DNA from: Arion vulgaris
Lineage: Eukaryota; Mollusca; Gastropoda; Stylommatophora; Arionidae
Direction of reading: 5' to 3'
NCBI GenBank assembly: GCA_020796225.1
Contig: CM036767.1
Span: 17,971,927-18,035,926 of the forward strand
DNA length: 64,000 nt
The position numbers were made by a program, and so were the translations under genes. Positions 40,960 to 51,310 of this stretch are shown here, piece after piece. Below the pieces are notes generated by a model. It worked only from the letters and a program-made list of their open reading frames with translations, did not search any database and was not told where the DNA came from. Position 1 is the stretch's first letter. Each line of letters opens with the position of its first letter.

Positions 40960-41205
40960 GGGAATCTCTGTGGCTAGGTGGTTAAGTCTTCACATTCAGA
41001 ATGTTGTGGGTTCGAATCCGGGCCGCGACTTTCTGTTCACTGGTGGTTTTTTTCAGAGACTCCTAGAATTGTTGCGGAGCTACGGAGTTTGTGCTTTGTG
41101 CAATACTCTTTGGCAGATGACTTGCCATTTCTGCAGAGACAGAACCGAGCGATCTGGAGTAAAACCCGGTGCAATGAAGTCAATGCTTCGACTTTAGACC
41201 TTTTT
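40960..41205 (+). repeat. SINE-E
   Basis: The best-preserved head: CTCTGTGGCTAGGTGGTTAA and GTGGGTTCGAATCC match tRNA A and B boxes. The body has GAGACTCCTAGAATTGTTGC, CTACGGAGTTTGTGC and GCAATGAAGTCAATGCTTCG, ACTTTAGACC end. Confidence 0.9.
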
Positions 41206-41229
41206 TGATGGCTACATATAGCTTTCATT

Positions 41230-41430
41230 AGAAAAGATTTTTTTTAAATTACTACAAAATATTTTTACCATATTTTTACAATTACACTGGGAACCATAGC
41301 CCCTCGCCGGTATTGCTGAGTTTATTCACTGCTGCTGAGATCTTCCTGTGTAAGAAAAATATCAACGCACACATGGTTACTCACTGAAGTGCAATGATGA
41401 TGGTTCAGTCAATCAATCAAACAAACGGAT
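41230..41430 (+). repeat. SINE-D 3' half
   Basis: TTACTACAAAATATTTTTAC, CCCCTCGCCGGTATTGCTGA, GAGATCTTCCTGTGTAAG and a CAGTCAATCAATC tail match SINE-D. It follows SINE-E directly. Confidence 0.8.
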
Positions 41431-42285
41431 AACTTTCATACATGCTTCATTCACATTGTGTAGGATTGTTTATGTGTTCTAGTTGATGTTGAAGGAAACA
41501 GATAACAGTTCTGGTTATTCGTATCTGAACTGAATTGAAAAACAGGTTGTGGCTTTGTTAAATTTAGGTCCTATTTACCCAACTGCAGGTGTATCTACAA
41601 ATTCAGCTGCAGTTTTCTTAATTATTAACAGATTTTTATGAGTAATATACCATTTTGTAAATGAATTTTCTTTATGATCGTTCTAAAACAGATAATTAGT
41701 GGCGCTCTCAGTGGCTTATATGAGCCAATCAGTTAAGGTGTATATAAATAGCCTGATTTGCTGAAGATGGTGTGGGATCCGCAGGATGTTGTTTTTGTTA
41801 TTGATCTTTCAGCCTTGTGTGCGTTAGCTTAAGTGTACATGGATGGTACCTTCAAAGAACTGAAATCTGAAAGTCTGTTGATTTTGTGGACATTAAAATA
41901 TTTATTGTCTATCACAAAGGGTTCTTATAGTGAATAATTTATTAATCAGGGAAGATTGTGTAAAAAGTGCTATTTATTTTGAAATTTTGCTCAAGCAGCA
42001 GCTATACAGCTTGAGAGAAGGGAATATTGTTATGAATCCATCAGCTTTTTGTGCCTTTGACTCATTGTAATGCATTGTGGCTTCCTGCCCACTCACATTT
42101 CTTTTTGTACCACAGAGGATGTCTATGGTTAATATGTTATTAATTGGGGGAAATTGGCAGAAAGTACATTTAATTTGGAAGTGTTATGGCATCGACTTTA
42201 CAGCGTGATCTTTATAATTTTCAACTGGCAAGGGTTCTTTTACATGCTCAACTTAAACACAGGACCTACATTTTATTGTCCATCG
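41431..42285. other. TOM1 intron 7, mostly unassigned
   Basis: Includes weak echoes of the intron 4 duplication (TGCCCACTCACATTTC, ACCACAGAGGATGTC, near 42085-42130) and of SINE-D in reverse near 42210-42265. Nothing else is recognised. Confidence 0.4.
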
Positions 42286-42287
42286 TT

Positions 42288-42550
42288 TTAAATACTAGTC
42301 AGAGCACACCCCCATAGAATGGGTCTTAGGGGCTCGGCTGCCTGCACATGTGGAGCACCAAAGCAGTCCCCAGAGCACATCCTGCAAGATTGCTCCAACC
42401 TGAGCAGTGTGAGAATGGAAATCTGGCCAACAGAAACAACCCTACAAAAAAAACTATAGTGGACTGGTGAAGACCTCAAGCGCACCGCCCTGTTTATGAC
42501 ACATACCGGAGTAGTCACATAGCAGAAGTTGATTGCAGAAGAAGAAGAAC
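42288..42550 (+). mobile_element. LINE-RH 3' end
   Basis: Encodes MGLRGSAACTCGAPKQSPEH ILQDC, RMEIWPTETTLQ and TALFMTHTGVVT, ending TTGATTGCAGAAGAAGAAGAA. One frame break is present. Confidence 0.85.
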
Positions 42551-42859
42551 TAGGCTTTTAATTTCATTTGTCCAGAGATTAAGGATCACTGGAGAAAAAA
42601 CCCTGAATCTTTCACATTTGACGGGAACCAAATTGGCAATGGGTCAGCTCTGACGTGGACCTATGACCTATCAGATCTGAAACCATGCTACAGTATAACT
42701 CCAGATGTAGTCCTTTACATTCTGGTTTTCTGTTTGTAGCCTAGTGCAGGCTGCTGCTTTGTCAAAATCATCAGTGTGAAATTATGAAAGCAAACGAAGA
42801 TACTGCAGTAGCACACACTGACATCATCATCATGTGCAATGTCATAATACAGTTTAAGT

Positions 42860-43560
42860 GGAGGTCTCTGTGACATGGAAGTAAGGTGCTTACCTCTTGC
42901 TCCAAGGATACTCTGTTCCTTCCTTGCGTGAAGCTATTGGGGATATTTTTCCAGAGATCCTGATCTCAGTGTAGGTGAGATTGAGTTCCTAGTCCTATTG
43001 GATACGGCCGATAAAGTGTAGATCCCATGTTCCGCCCGTGTGGTGCCGGGCCCCAAAGGAAGCATAGAATAGTACCACTGCGACCTACAACGCATGTTGT
43101 AATAGGCGATTGATGTAGGGGCTTAGGAAGCTACCTAGTAAATAAAAATGTAGCAGAAATCTGATGTACTGGCCTACTTGTTGGCGCATAACTGGCACAA
43201 CGTACAATCGCTCTTAGGCTCAGATCACATACAAATCACACAGAGTGGTTAACAAGTGGTCGATATGGAACGCTCGAAGAAGAAGAAGTTCCCATGTTCA
43301 AGTTGAACACATAAAATAACACTTGACAGTTGAAAATCAATAAGAGTACTCCACAAAGCCACTGCACAGTTAAAATCTTTGACAAGATTTAAATAAAATT
43401 CAGAAACAAATTTTTCGCTATGTTTAAAATCACATTCGAAACTTTTGCTGGTATTAACAACATTTGTGCCCTGCCACTGATATCTTCCTGTGTAAGAAAG
43501 AGATCGAAGCACACATGATTACTCACTGAAGTGCAATGATTATGGGGTCTTGCCAATCAA
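42860..43560 (+). repeat. SINE-D, split by SINE-A
   Basis: 42860-43032 holds the head and first half (GTCTCTGTGACATGGAAGTA, CAGAGATCCTGATCTCAGTG); 43290-43560 holds the rest (AAGTTGAACACATAAAATAA, ATCTTCCTGTGTAAGAAAGA, TTGCCAATCAACC). Confidence 0.9.
43033..43289 (+). repeat. SINE-A inserted in SINE-D
   Basis: Bracketed by tcccatgttc (43023-43032, 43290-43299). This fixes SINE-A at about 257 bp, from CGCCCGTGTGGTGCCGGGCC to GGAACGCTCGAAGAAGAAGA. Confidence 0.95.
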
Positions 43561-43929
43561 CCAACAAAGTGTGGTCTCTAGTACGCTTCCACAGTAAATG
43601 ATATTGTCTTGTATGTCACATTGAACTAATTGTTTTTCTGCACACATTGCATGCTTCTGACTTTGTAAAATTTCTCATATTATGCTTTTATAATTGTTTA
43701 GACAAGTTAATTTTTCTTTACTTACCTGTGATCCTTATCTTATCAACTACATTTGCGTGAAACGTCATGGGGAGAGTTAGTTTTCTATCTTGTGCCAGGT
43801 GTGTTGCGCTTGACGTTGTCAGTCCATGCTTCTGCATGTGATCCTTGATCAACAAAAAGCCATAATTGGATCAAGAAATAAATATCAGGACAAAGTAGCA
43901 GCAACAATGAACAGACTAATAAAGAAATG

Positions 43930-44175
43930 GGAGTCATTGTGATTAAGCCATTGTCTTGTGTTCCGAATGTCATGGGTTCAAATCCCAAGCAACATTTTGT
44001 TCTCGAATGCATTTTTTTCCAGAAATCCCTAGGGTTGTTGCTGGAGCTACAGAGTTGATGCTTTGAGCAATACCCTCAGTAGGTGATGTGCCATTTCTGC
44101 GAAGAGGGGTGCAACCATATGCGGTAAAACCTGGTGTAATGAAGACAAACCTTCAACTTTAGACTGATAAGGAAA
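43930..44175 (+). repeat. SINE-E
   Basis: GTCATTGTGATTAAGCCATT head, CATGGGTTCAAATCC box B, AGAAATCCCTAGGGTTGTTG, CTGGAGCTACAGAG, AATGAAGACAAACCTTCAAC and TTTAGAC end. The A box is degraded. Confidence 0.8.
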
Positions 44176-44248
44176 GTCAGACAAAAAATAAAACTGAACA
44201 CTTAAACAAAAACTGTTGTATGCCAGGCATGTATCTTCAGTATACTTC

Positions 44249-46915
44249 TTAACTCTTTGTGTCCAAAAAAATTTTGGAGGGTGGTCACGCTCTGCCAGAA
44301 CACATTTCTAGCAAAATTTTCAAACTGAGTGATCTTGGAAATATGTATATAACTTCAGTTCTATGTGAGCTAAATTTATACTGTTGGTATCAAAAGATGC
44401 AGAATTAAATTCTGAACAATCTGATAATAAATAGTTTTCCATGTAAATTAGTATTTATTTAGTAAAGTATTGTTGTATTTCATGTTATTGAAAAAAAATC
44501 AAATAAAAATGAATGAAAAATTCAACTTACCACCAGGAAAATCCATATAATCCATGTATATTGTATCGAATTGATCCACACATTTATTTATTTACATTTC
44601 AACTTTGTAATTCATCCTCAGAATTTAAAATTATATAACAACTATTACTCTCATTCATTTTATACACCACCACTCCAAAGCACATAAATTCATATAATTG
44701 GCATTCATGCCATAAAAAATAATTGGCATTCATGCCATAAACAAAACAACTTTATATACATTTAGTAACATTTTATTATGTTGCTATTCTAGCCTGAGAC
44801 TGCAATTTGACTTGATGATAAAAAGCAAAGCAAGTCTTAGGGTGAAGATGTGGAGTCAGTTTTGAACAGATAAAATTTGTGTGCTTCAATTTTGCAGGAG
44901 TGCTGCAGACTAGACATTTTCTGTCTTTTGTTGTGTACTCAACTAAATGCATAGCACTTTCTGAGTACACATTACATCTCAGGGGATCAGAAATAGTAAT
45001 TTCCATTCTCAGCTGTGCAGTGTGTTCTAATAACTGCTGAACAAGCATGGATTTGAAATCCCTAAAGCCAGTTTTTTGTTCATCGAGATGAGAAAGTTTG
45101 TATAAAATAAAAGAATTATACTGTGCAATTTCGAACAGCCAGAAGAAAATTTTCTTCCACCATTTTTTTGGAGCGGCGTTCAAAATTGCAATAATAGGCA
45201 ATATTTTGGTCCGCTTTGTCACAGCCATTCATTGACTGATTATAACAGTCTATAACAAATGGTTTGTCATTGCTGACAACATTCTCTGCTGAAGCTAGCG
45301 ATGAGGCAAGTACGCAATGTTTTTGCTTTTTGTCCCTCCAAGCACACACATAACTCTCTTTGCTTCATCAAGAAACCACTTAGACTCCTGGTGTTTTAAT
45401 TTCAGATCCTTGAGTCCTTGCGGAAGCTTTTTTCTATTTGACATCACAGTCCCAGTAAAATAAATTTCCCTGTCAAGGAGATAAGTGATAACTGGAAGAG
45501 CAGTGTAGTACCTATCCGCAAAGATGGTGTGACCTTTCTCAATATTTTTGAGTAAAGTCTGAAAAACTTTAACGGCCTGCAACCCATCTTTGTCAACGTC
45601 AGGAGCATAGGAGGTCTCTTTTCCAAAGTAGAGAAGGATGTTGTAGACGTAGCCGGTTGCGCTGTCACAAAGTCCAAATGATTTGATGTGATGCTTGTGT
45701 GGTTTTGATGCATTAAACTGTTTGTACTTCCATCGTCCCTTGAACCCAATAACCATTTCATCAATGGAAAGATTCTGGAAGGGGTAGAATGCATCTTGGA
45801 AGCTACCAACCATTGCATTCAGGAACGGTTCAATTTTGTGTTTTGACTCCGCTCCTGGTTCCCCAGCGTGAAGCATTGTGTGATATATTGCCTCAAACCT
45901 ACTTCTGTTAGGGAACACCTGGAAAACAAATGGTGAATACCAAAATGTAGGTGTCTTGGTCCAATAATCTCTAATTCTGGGACGCCTGTTTAGCCCCATT
46001 ACAATTAGCAAAGCTAAAAATCTGTTAATCTCTTCTCGGTTTATTGGCACCCATGATGCATATACAGACTGTTTCTTGATACCTCCTTTGGCAATTTTCT
46101 CATTTATTTTGAAAACAGCATAGTCATTGATAGAAATAATGAGGTTGTCAATAACTGTATCTGTTAAAATTGTCTGGAAACACTTTAAAGCTGATGATTC
46201 ATCATATAAAGGAGCAGAAATTCCTGGTGTCAGAAGGGTTGAACCTAAAAAATTTTCAATTCTGTTCTGTGGGGAAAGTCCAACCTCATTCCATACCCAT
46301 TCTGAGTCTGCAGTCATTCTAGTACTAGTACTAGTGCTAGCATGTGTGGGTATAGATACCGGCACAGTAGACTGAGCATGTTTTACTTGTGTGGGTCTAG
46401 AGGTAGAAGAAGTAGACCCACTAACAGTCGAAATCAGTGGACACACCCCCTCACAGTCACTATCGAGACTTTCATTATCAGTTAAAACAATACTCGAACC
46501 ACTACTAGTACTAAATTCGTTATCAACAGATTCACTGTCGGTGAAATCCTTGTCATGTTGACGTGAACGTTGGAACATACCAGTAACTTGTTCAGCTGTT
46601 AACAAACGTTGAGTGCGAAAAGACATCTTGTTATTAAATTAACACACGAAAGTTTACCTTTTGGCAACAGAAAAATATGTTAGTCAAACAAATTAAATTT
46701 TTAAAAATATAAACATATGTCAGACCACGCTCATTCGATCATGTGTGAAAGGAGAGTTATCTGTCCGTTGATATTTGTAAAAGAACGGTTTAGTAATTAC
46801 AGCTGAGCAGTGAAACAAAAGTGTATGGACCCAAACCAAACGCTGGTATCGTGTTTTGGCATACTGAGAGAACTATTCAGTACGCTGTGAGCGTTTCTTG
46901 GACGGAATGAGTTAA
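44249..46915 (-). mobile_element. piggyBac-like transposon, complete ends
   Basis: 2667 bp between TTAA sites at 44249-44252 and 46912-46915. Reading inward, both ends start CTC.TT..GTCCAA (CTCTTTGTGTCCAA and, inverted, CTCATTCCGTCCAA; 11 of 14 match). TTAA targets and a single transposase gene filling the element are defining for piggyBac. It lies in TOM1 intron 7, antisense to TOM1. A 33-bp unit with AATTGGCATTCATGCCATAA is tandemly doubled near 44690-44740, between the transposase gene and the left end. Confidence 0.95.
44776..46626 (-). pseudogene. piggyBac-like transposase, two frameshifts
   Basis: Starts at ATG 46626 with MSFRTQRLLTAEQV, then an acidic, serine-rich N-terminal region. 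The DDE_Tnp_1_7 core follows: INRFLALLIVMGLNRRP, DYWTKTPTF, LSIDEMVIGFKGR (first catalytic Asp), IFADRYYTALPVITYLLDR (second Asp). The frame breaks near 45340; the next (45349-45116) has NGCDKADQNIAYY (third Asp). A second break near 45200 leads to 45228-44776, ending in a cysteine-histidine module (CLVC, FICSK.TPHLHPKTCFAFYH) like the C-terminal domain of piggyBac transposases. The three frames together would cover about 600 residues, the normal size. All catalytic motifs are recognisable, so inactivation looks recent, unless the breaks are assembly errors. Confidence 0.93.
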
Positions 46916-46949
46916 TGGTAGTGAAACATGGCCCATTTACTCACACCAG

Positions 46950-47300
46950 GAGAAGCACCTAAACAGCTTTCACATGTGGTACCTTCATTAGGTGGCAAGA
47001 CAAGATCATCAACAATGAGGCGTTGGAAAGAACAAGTATTTCAACATTTCTGTGCTCATTCTGCTTGCTTAGGCTGAAATGGTTGGGCACATTCAGAGGA
47101 TGGAGAAAGTTAGAATGCCAAAAGTTTTCCTCTTTGAGGAATTGTAGATGGGTAGGAGATCTAGGGGTCAACTACTTCTGCGTAAGGATATGTACAAATT
47201 GAATATATGTGATACAGACATTGAAGTTGATTCCTGGGAACTGAAGTCCTTAGGTCACAGTGCATGGAGGGGACAGATAAAGCGTAGAATTAGGAGAAAA
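46950..47300 (+). mobile_element. LINE C-terminal fragment (LINE-ZF group)
   Basis: In broken frames: RWQDKIINNEALERTSI-like, LRLKWLGHIQRMEKVRMPKV, LRKDMYKLNICDTDIEVDSW and HSAWRGQIKRRI. This is the post-RT tail of an APE-type LINE. It runs directly into the 100-bp tandem repeat. Confidence 0.7.
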
Positions 47301-47690
47301 GAGAAACTAATTGCAGAGAGCTGCAAACCTGAAAGACATATCCAGAGACAAGATGGTAACAATACCATGGAATACCATGCAACCTATTGGGAGAGAACTT
47401 ATTGCAGAGAAATTAAGAGCTGGAAACCTGAATAGACATATCGAGACACAAGATGGTAACAATACCATGGAATACCATGCAACCTATTGGGAGAGAACTT
47501 ATTGCAGAGAAATTAAGAGCTGGAAACCTGAATAGACATATCCAGACACAAGATGGTAACAATACCATGGAATACCATGCAACCTGTTGGGAGAGAACTT
47601 ATTGCAGAGAAATAAAGAGCTGCAAACCTGAATAGACATATCGAGAAACAAGATGGTAACAATACCATGCAACCTATTGGGAGAGACCAT
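47301..47690. repeat. 100-bp tandem repeat, about 4 copies
   Basis: The unit (ATTGCAGAGAAATTAAGAGC, then CCTGAATAGACATATCGAGA, AACAATACCATGGAATACCA and TTGGGAGAGAACTT) repeats with a 100-bp period starting at 47301, 47401, 47501 and 47601. Copies differ by only a few bases. The period is not a multiple of three, so the same peptide shows up in different frames. Confidence 0.95.
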
Positions 47691-47954
47691 TCAGATTGGT
47701 TTTGTGGGTCACATGAGTTGCTGCCATGGCAAAGACGAAATGATGTCATCTATAAAGCAAGTATATAATATATCAGCTTGATGAATGATGTTGAAGCTAC
47801 TTCTGCATCACCTCGCTGACTTTCTAGGGCTAGGGTCTTGCTAACCTGGACAGTTATGCCACACTCTACACTTCACACATGCTTCACAAGGTTTAAACAT
47901 GAGTAGTTAGCGGCTTTAGCAGAATTAAATCTGTACGTTCCCATATGTATCTTC

Positions 47955-48725
47955 TGCAATCAACTTCTGCTATGCGACTACTCCGGTGTGTGTCATAAAC
48001 AGACTGGTACGCTTGAGGGCTTCACTGATCCCCCTTAGTTTGTTTTGAAGGGTTGTTTCTGTTGGCCAGACTTCCATTCTCGCACTGCTCAGGCTGGGGC
48101 AGTCTTGCAGGATGTGCTCTGGGGACTGCTTTGCTGCTCCACAGGTGCAGGCAGCAGAGTCCCTGAGACCCATTCTATGGAGGTGTGCTCTGAGACCGCA
48201 ACTTGTATGAATCTTCTTCTTCAGCGATCTCTGGTCATGCTCTTAATTTACTGTGGACCACAAACTGGGAAGTGTGCGTCAGGTTTCCCCAAAGCTTAGA
48301 TTTTAGGTCTACTGGGTGAGACCACATGTAGCTTCTCAGCTCACACAGGAGAGGACAGTCTTGAGGACATGCTCCTGTGTCTGTTCCGCCTGTTTATGCT
48401 GGCAGAGAACTGTTTAACTTATTCCTACGCCCAAGTGGTTATGGGCCCAAATTTGGGGTGTCAAGAATAGAACCACTGTTACCTGCCACGCGAGTCGTAA
48501 GAGGCGACTAAGAAGGTTTGGCTGAAATCGAATGCACATGTCCTAAACATGTCTATGCATTTAGAGGCCTACCAAACCAATGTGCAACATATACACGTTG
48601 CATTGGCAAAGACCAAACATATCACAAAGAGTGATTAAAATTGGTCGAAAAGCAAGCAAGAAGAAGAAGACTTATTCCTAGTCTATATAAGTGTTTGTTG
48701 AGTCTGCAGTGTCTGGTACATAGTC
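47955..48725 (-). mobile_element. two LINE-RH 3' ends, one split by SINE-B
   Basis: 47955-48212 on the minus strand encodes MGLRDSAACTCGAAKQSPEH ILQDCPSLSSARMEVWPTET then LFMTHTGVVA. 48213-48427 plus 48681-48725 is a second LINE-RH copy (NKHLYRLGIS-like, CQHKQAEQTQEHVL-like) ending CGCTGAAGAAGAAG. A SINE-B splits the second. Confidence 0.85.
48428..48669 (+). repeat. SINE-B, short form
   Basis: 242 bp bracketed by acttattccta (48417-48427, 48670-48680), so the ends are exact: CGCCCAAGTGGTTATGGGCC to AAGCAAGCAAGAAGAAGAAG. It contains GAGTCGTAAGAGGCGACTAA, the core shared with SINE-A. Confidence 0.96.
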
Positions 48726-48844
48726 GGTATATATCTAATATGGACAGCGCAGTTCAGCTTAGTTCTCCTGATCAATATTTTTGTAACACTTTGTGCAGTC
48801 TGTTGAAAGAGACTGATTACTTATGGGTATGCCTAGAGTTCTGT

Positions 48845-49078
48845 GAGCGTCTGTAGCTTAAGCAGTAGTGAGCTCGATCACAACCCAAGTGTACCTGGTT
48901 CAAACTTTGCAGCGAGAAAGTTTGGAAGTAAATTAATTCCTTGGATTTTACAACGTTAAAAATAAACATCGCTCAGAAAGCAATATCACACTACTGAACG
49001 TATAAGTGGTGCCTAGAAAATCGATGACTTGTTTACTGTTGTTGATGACTAAGTTCTGTAAAAGATATGCCAAGATTT
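48845..49078 (+). repeat. SINE-H
   Basis: GCGTCTGTAGCTTAAGCAGT head, GTACCTGGTTCAAACTTTGC, CTCAGAAAGCAATATCACAC, TACTGAACGTATAAGTGGTG and CCTAGAAAATCGATG. Confidence 0.75.
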
Positions 49079-49394
49079 TCATTTCGTGCCTAGAGTTCAG
49101 TGATTTTGATTCTTGTAGGTAACTAGCACTACGTGTTACTGTTAGATCTGCTTGAAAAATGTCTACTTTTTCTTACATTTCTCTGCACATTGCTCACACA
49201 TTATGGTTTAGCTGCATGAATAAATAAAACTTTGGTAGAAAATTTACTCCCCTCCCGGTGTACTTACTCTTGGTAGATTTGCTTAAAAACCATGTCTTTA
49301 CATTTCAATTTTTTTTTAAACGATCGGAGAGATTTCATAATTTTATTACATTATATACACACATCAATTAAAGCAAGTAAAAAACTTTACATTT

Positions 49395-49800
49395 TAATGG
49401 GCAAGGAGCAAAGTACAGTCGCAAAAATTACATGTGAAGTGTGGTGCCTATGAAAAGTTACCAACACCAGAAAAGACAGAGTCACCAACATCAGCATAAG
49501 AAAGAAAGTTGGCACAGAACATTGCTTGAATTACATTAAGAAACAAAGAATGAAGTGGTTTGGTCACTTGATAAGAATGCATCCAAACTCCACAGTATAC
49601 AGAGTTTTCTACAACAGAATGTCAGGAAAGAAGGCGAGAGGAAGACCACAAAAAAGATGGTTAGATGCCATAGCAGATTCCTGTCAAAGAGCAAAAATAA
49701 CAATCACCGAAGCCACCAGAAAAGTACAAGGCAAAAACAGAAAACCATGACACTGGACAACAACCCGGTAGCAGTGTGATGACAAAAGAAGAAGAAGAAA
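49395..49800 (+). mobile_element. LINE-LI 3' fragment, reference copy
   Basis: Encodes NYIKKQRMKWFGHLIRMHPN STVYRVFYNRMSG, KKARGRPQKRWLDAIADSCQ and ITITEATRKVQGKNRKP, open over 74 codons, then GACAAAAGAAGAAGAAGAAA. It is the cleanest copy of this tail in the window. Confidence 0.88.
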
Positions 49801-50345
49801 GACTTTACATACCTAGGGAGCATTTTTTCAGCAAATGGAAGAATAACTAATGAAATCCAGCATAGATGCATTAAAGCAAATCAAATCATAGGATAAATAA
49901 CACCAATTTTGAAGTGCAAACATGTCACCATGAACACTAAAAGAGATTTGTACAACACTGTTTTTATCCTGACATTATACTATCAGTGCCAAACCTAGAT
50001 GCTGACATTAAATGATAGAAGAAAACTAGTCACGACAGAGATGAAGTGTCTATGCAGAATGCTGAGAGTATCAAAAAGTGAGCCATTTATAAATGATATC
50101 AGGAAAAAGTTTGTGCAACATCAATAAACAACAAATTAAATGGTTCAGCCATATAAGCTGATTACCAACAGAAGTGCACCTCAAAGAGCAATGTTGCTCT
50201 GATACAATGGATAAGAAGCAAAAGGCCGGCCACACAAAAGGTGGACCTCACAGATAACAGAGGCAGCGAAAGACACTATTTATGAAGTACACACAAGGGC
50301 CTGCTCTATAAATTTCTTCTTATCCTGACGCTGTGAGACAAAACT
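49801..50345 (+). mobile_element. LINE-YT C-terminal region
   Basis: Follows LINE-LI directly. In broken frames: FTYLGSIFSANGRITNEIQ, ANQIIG, DLYNTVFILTLYYQCQT, ATTEMKCLCRML-like, ADYQQKCTSK and RPHKRWTSQITEAAKDTIYE VHT. The 3' end matches 14735-15115. Confidence 0.8.
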
Positions 50346-50514
50346 TGATTGGAGAAAAGAAAGAATATTTCTTTCCTTATTTTGGTTCCTTATCTGCCCT
50401 CGTCAGTTGATCTCATCATCGGACTGGCTTAGAAGAATTATTTTGTTGTTCGCCATTAAAGTTTGAGATATTAATAGAAATTAAAAGAATCTGTATTTAC
50501 TTTTTTGTTTTTAG

Positions 50515-50827
50515 CCTGCAGGTCATCCAGCAGGCGGCTACCCTCCAGCAGGCGGCTACCCTCCAGCAGCGGGATACCCTCCAGCTGCGGGATACCCTCC
50601 AGCTGCGGGATACCCTCCAGCTAGTGGCTACCCTCCAGCTGGCTTCCCTCCAGTTGCAGTTTGTCCACCACATCCTGCTGGACCTGTTGGAGCTCCAGTC
50701 AATCCGACCAAACTACAGTTGAGTAGTGAGTTGGAGGTTGTCACAGGGCAACATTCAAGTGATGAGTGATATGCTTACAGAGCTAAGTCCTGCTGGTGTG
50801 GAAACCTCAGATTTGGAACTGCTCCAG
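50515..50827 (+). CDS. TOM1: TOM1 exon 8 (GYPPA linker and start of GAT domain), frameshifted
   Basis: Acceptor ttttttgtttttag, donor GTATGT. Reads PAGHPAG, then six GYPPA hexamers and GFPPV (50533-50655), a proline-rich stretch, VNPTKLQLSSELEVVTG, and then the frame is lost. One base too many in a GGG run (50746-50748) puts a stop 8 codons on. Shifting by one gives NIQVMSDMLTELSPAGVETS DLELLQ, the expected GAT start (SELE.V.GN..VMS.ML TEL). The exon is 313 nt, one more than a multiple of three, which agrees with a single inserted base. The GYPPA expansion is not part of vertebrate TOM1 as I know it. Confidence 0.9.
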
Positions 50828-50834
50828 GTATGTA

Positions 50835-51310
50835 ACATTGCTGTGTCTGTCCTCTTTCTTTTCTCTGTTTTCTGTTTTCTCATCTTCTTTTTCTGTTTGA
50901 TCTCTTTTCCTTTTTTCTGCTTTCTCCTTGTTTTCTCATCTATCCTTTATGTTCTATCTTTTTTTTAAAACTTAGCTTCTCTTTCTTTCCATTCTCTGCT
51001 TTCAATCTGTTTTTTTCTTTCTTGCATTCCATACGTCTTTTTTTCTCTGCATTCCATCGTTTTTTTTTCCTGCAATCTATCTCTCTCTCATTATCTTTCC
51101 TTTTTTATTTCTCTGTTCTCTCTTTTTTCTTTTGTTTACTTTCAGTCCTTTCTATTATTTTCTTTCTTTCATTTTTCTGCTTTTTATGATACTCTTTCCT
51201 TTCTCTGCTTTCTATCTTTTCACATATTTTCTTTCATTTTTTTCAATTCTCGGTTTTTTTAAATCTTTTTTTCTATTTTATCCAGTTTCCTTTCTCTGTG
51301 TGTTATCCAC
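50835..51310 (+). repeat. polypyrimidine tract
   Basis: About 475 bp made almost entirely of T and C on the plus strand (CTTTCTTTTCTCTG-like units), immediately after the exon 8 donor. Confidence 0.9.

Noticed and set aside
40960..41030. tRNA gene
   Set aside because: A and B boxes are good, but no acceptor stem closes and the sequence continues into the SINE-E body, as in three other copies.
47148..47635. Repetitive protein gene (ERTYCREIKSWKPE repeats)
   Set aside because: The 100-bp period is not a multiple of three, so each unit changes frame; the open frames are short and overlapping by chance.
48641..48856. Small plus-strand frame as host gene
   Set aside because: It lies across the SINE-B tail and antisense LINE-RH.
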